This document shows, piece after piece, positions 62,127 to 64,000 of a DNA stretch of 64,000 nt. The notes under the pieces were generated by a model, which ran no database searches, had not been told where the DNA came from, and was given only the letters and a program-made list of their open reading frames with translations. Position numbers and translations under genes: made by a program. Where the stretch lies: assembly GCA_041749475.1 (NCBI GenBank), contig JBGTBD010000067.1, forward strand, positions 26,868 through 90,867. The letters run 5' to 3'. Numbering within the stretch: the first letter of the stretch is position 1; every line of letters begins with the position of its first letter. The DNA is from JBGTBD01 sp041749475 (lineage in GTDB: Bacteria; Pseudomonadota; Alphaproteobacteria; Rickettsiales; UBA998).

Positions 62127-62651
62127 ATGGCGCTCACCCCGTTTCCGCATCCCAACCGGATTCTCGGCATCGACCCCGGCCTGCAACGCACGGGATGGGG
62201 CATCATCCATCAGAAAAATAACCAGCTTTCCTTCATCGCCTGCGGCGTCATCGCTCCTAAAGCGTCATGGTGTCTGGCCGATCGGCTGAAGTTCCTGCAT
62301 GACGGTCTATGCGAGGTCGTCACCCTCCACCGCCCGGAAGCCGCCGCCATCGAAGAGACCTTCGTCAACATGAACGCGGTCTCCACCCTGAAACTCGGCA
62401 ATGCGCGTGGTGCATTGATCCTCTCGGCCGCTATCCTAGGCCTCCCCATCCATGAATACGCCGCGACGCAGGTGAAAAAAACCGTGGTCGGCGTTGGTCG
62501 TGCGGAGAAACATCAAGTAGAGATGATGGTGAAGATGCTGCTGCCCGGGTGCGGGCAAGGCGGTGCAGACGCGATGGACGCGCTCGCAATCGCCATTTGC
62601 CATGCCCATCACGATGCATTAGGCTCGGCGGTTAAGAGAGTGAAACCGTGA
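62127..62651 (+). CDS. ruvC: Holliday junction endonuclease RuvC
   Basis: A 174-residue resolvase. It has ILGIDPGLQRTGWG (catalytic Asp16), AIEETFVNMN with catalytic Glu, and the C-terminal DAMDALAIAICHAHH with the final acidic pair. It cuts Holliday junctions together with RuvAB. It is followed, after a repeat, by ruvA and ruvB. Confidence 0.96.
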   Translation: MALTPFPHPNRILGIDPGLQRTGWGIIHQKNNQLSFIACGVIAPKASWCLADRLKFLHDGLCEVVTLHRPEAAAIEETFVNMNAVSTLKLGNARGALILSAAILGLPIHEYAATQVKKTVVGVGRAEKHQVEMMVKMLLPGCGQGGADAMDALAIAICHAHHDALGSAVKRVKP

Positions 62652-62702
62652 TGCAAAACTGCATTTTCATACATGGACGTTTAGTCACATTTTTAAGTCT
62701 TC

Positions 62703-62790
62703 GTCATTCCCGCGAAAGCGGGAATCCAGCGTGCCATATCTATGGCACAGGAAAACCAAAGAATGGATTCCCGCTTTCGCGGGAATGACA
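62703..62790. repeat. Palindromic repeat, family A copy 4, between ruvC and ruvA
   Basis: Arms 62703-62728 (GTCATTCCCGCGAAAGCGGG onward) and 62763-62790 are near-perfect complements, each with its own CCCGCxxxxGCGGG hairpin. Between them GTGCCATA-TC-TATGGCAC (62731-62748) adds a third perfect hairpin. It lies inside what is normally a tight ruvCAB operon. Confidence 0.9.
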
Positions 62791-62842
62791 AACCCCGTAA
62801 GATTGACGAGGAATGGTATGTACGCAAAAAAGGGAACAAAAA

Positions 62843-63469
62843 ATGATTGGTAAATTACGCGGCAAGGTCGATTCGGTCGATGGTGATTCGGTGATCCTCG
62901 ACGTGATGGGCGTCGGCTATCTGGTGTTTGCCTCCGCTCGCACACTCTCTTCTGTGCAGGATACGACGAAAGAAATCTCCCTCATCATCGAAACCCACGT
63001 CCGCGAAGACCATATCCACCTCTACGGCTTCCTCACCCAAGTCGAACGCGACTGGTTCCGCCTGCTGATGACCGTGCAAGGCGTCGGCGCGAAGATGGCG
63101 CTGGCCATCATGGCCGTCGCCGCGCCGGACGAGCTGGCGACCATCATCGCAGCCGAGGATAAAGTGACCCTCACCCGCGCCAACGGCGTCGGCAAAAAAC
63201 TCTCCGAGCGCATCGTCAATGAGTTGAAAACCAAAGTCCCCGCGATGACTGTCGGCCATTCCGCCGTTACCGAGTTCGGCAAGGCCGTCAAAGGCAAGAA
63301 AGCTGCGCCCGCCAAAGCCGATATCCGCGAAGACGCCGTCTCCGCCCTCGTCAATCTCGGCTATAACCGCATGAACGCGTTCACCGCCGTCGCCCGCGCC
63401 ATGCAGGAAGAGGGCGCAGCGGATTTTGATGAGTTAATTCGTCTCTCCCTAAAAGAACTGGCGGCCTAA
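62843..63469 (+). CDS. ruvA: Holliday junction branch migration protein RuvA
   Basis: A 208-residue RuvA. It starts MIGKLRGKVDSV, with HIHLYGF-type domain I (DHIHLYGFLTQVERDWF) and the tandem helix-hairpin-helix motifs VQGVGAKMALAI and ANGVGKKLSERIV. The C-terminal domain III (AVSALVNLGYNRMNAFTAV) contacts RuvB. AAAGGGAAC precedes the ATG. ruvB starts three bases after the stop. Confidence 0.96.
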   Translation: MIGKLRGKVDSVDGDSVILDVMGVGYLVFASARTLSSVQDTTKEISLIIETHVREDHIHLYGFLTQVERDWFRLLMTVQGVGAKMALAIMAVAAPDELATIIAAEDKVTLTRANGVGKKLSERIVNELKTKVPAMTVGHSAVTEFGKAVKGKKAAPAKADIREDAVSALVNLGYNRMNAFTAVARAMQEEGAADFDELIRLSLKELAA

Positions 63470-63472
63470 TCC

Positions 63473-64000
63473 ATGAACACCAGCCCCGTCTCCGCCGAAT
63501 TTCAGGAAGAGGACTATTCCGAAAAGACACTTCGCCCTCAATTGCTTAGTGAATTTACGGGTCAACGTCAGGCTTGCGCCAATTTAAAAGTGTTCATCGA
63601 CGCCGCCCGTTCGCGGGAAGAGGCGATTGACCATGTCCTGTTCTACGGCCCGCCCGGCCTCGGCAAAACCACCCTCGCGCAGATCGTCGCTGCCGAGATG
63701 GGCGTCAGCTTCCGCGCTACCTCCGGGCCACTGCTGACCAAGGCGGGCGATTTGGCCGCCATCCTCACCAGCCTGCAACCGCGTGACCTGCTGTTCATCG
63801 ACGAAATCCACCGCCTGAATCCCAACGTCGAAGAAGTCCTCTACCCCGCGATGGAGGACAAGAAACTCGACCTCATCATCGGCCAAGGCCCCGCCGCCCG
63901 CACCGTGCGCATTGACCTGCCACCTTTCACGCTGGTGGGCGCGACGACGCGACTTGGCCTCATCGCTGGGCCGCTGCGTGATCGGTTCGGCATCCCCGTC
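63473..64000 (+). CDS. ruvB: Holliday junction branch migration ATPase RuvB, 3' end cut by window
   Basis: The first 176 residues of RuvB run to the window edge without a stop. The motifs are LRPQLLSEFTGQ, Walker A GPPGLGKTTLA, Walker B LLFIDEIHRL and the sensor region TLVGATTRLGLIAGPLRDRFG. It drives branch migration as the motor on RuvA. Confidence 0.96.
   Translation, partial: MNTSPVSAEFQEEDYSEKTLRPQLLSEFTGQRQACANLKVFIDAARSREEAIDHVLFYGPPGLGKTTLAQIVAAEMGVSFRATSGPLLTKAGDLAAILTSLQPRDLLFIDEIHRLNPNVEEVLYPAMEDKKLDLIIGQGPAARTVRIDLPPFTLVGATTRLGLIAGPLRDRFGIPV

Noticed and set aside
8010..62790. Repeats as part of a CRISPR array
   Set aside because: Copies are scattered singly between genes, are inverted pairs rather than direct repeats with spacers, and no cas gene is present.

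Overview
The window reads as chromosomal DNA of a free-living, Gram-negative alphaproteobacterium of moderate GC content. It holds outer-membrane lipid transport, RND and MacAB efflux, RodA/PBP2/MreCD, ruvCAB, a complete tdh-kbl pair and several chemosensory genes. Two alphaproteobacterial habits point to the class: a BTLCP (DUF920-type) transglutaminase-like peptidase and a SapC-like protein. I cannot name the genus. I saw no transposase, integrase, phage gene or CRISPR array. Both edges cut genes: a hybrid histidine kinase on the left and ruvB on the right.

Layout. 1-3.4 kb: hybrid sensor kinase and a 57-residue small protein. 3.5-8 kb: a MacA-MacB-outer-membrane-factor efflux operon. 8.1-11.4 kb (minus): an Mla/MCE lipid-transport operon (STAS-permease, ATPase, MlaD, lipoprotein). 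11.6-13.2 kb: an unrecognised HExxH protein. 13.2-15.1 kb (minus): ydbH-ynbE-ydbL, a second intermembrane lipid-transport unit. 15.2-20.4 kb: a TetR regulator and an RND pump, each with the same operator in its promoter. 20.5-30.2 kb: mainly metabolism and housekeeping (DJ-1/PfpI, MFS, MarC, tdh-kbl, Uup, iron permease-like protein, apt with an MTA nucleosidase, hydroxybutyrate dehydrogenase).

30.3-38.9 kb: a three-gene CheY / CheX-like / CheA-like module, typA, dgkA, tRNA-Thr(GGT), a chemoreceptor without a ligand domain, and an SGNH-esterase/RTX fusion. 39.0-48.0 kb (minus): a nine-gene glycan-modification operon of glycosyltransferases, methyltransferases and an acetyltransferase. Most of its genes overlap by ATGA, and a good sigma-54-type promoter lies upstream. 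48.1-52.6 kb: a membrane receptor with a degenerate HD-GYP domain, diverging from a LapG-like peptidase and a SapC-like gene. 52.6-56.9 kb (minus): mreC-mreD-mrdA-rodA. 57.1-64 kb: DedA, phosphomannomutase and ManC (GDP-mannose supply), then yebC-ruvC-ruvA-ruvB.

Short palindromic repeats of at least three families sit between genes, mostly where two genes converge. The best leads for new biology are the orphan CheY/CheX/CheA-like module, the sigma-54-linked glycan operon with three tandem TPR-glycosyltransferase paralogs, the degenerate HD-GYP receptor beside the LapG-like peptidase, and the orphan HExxH protein.
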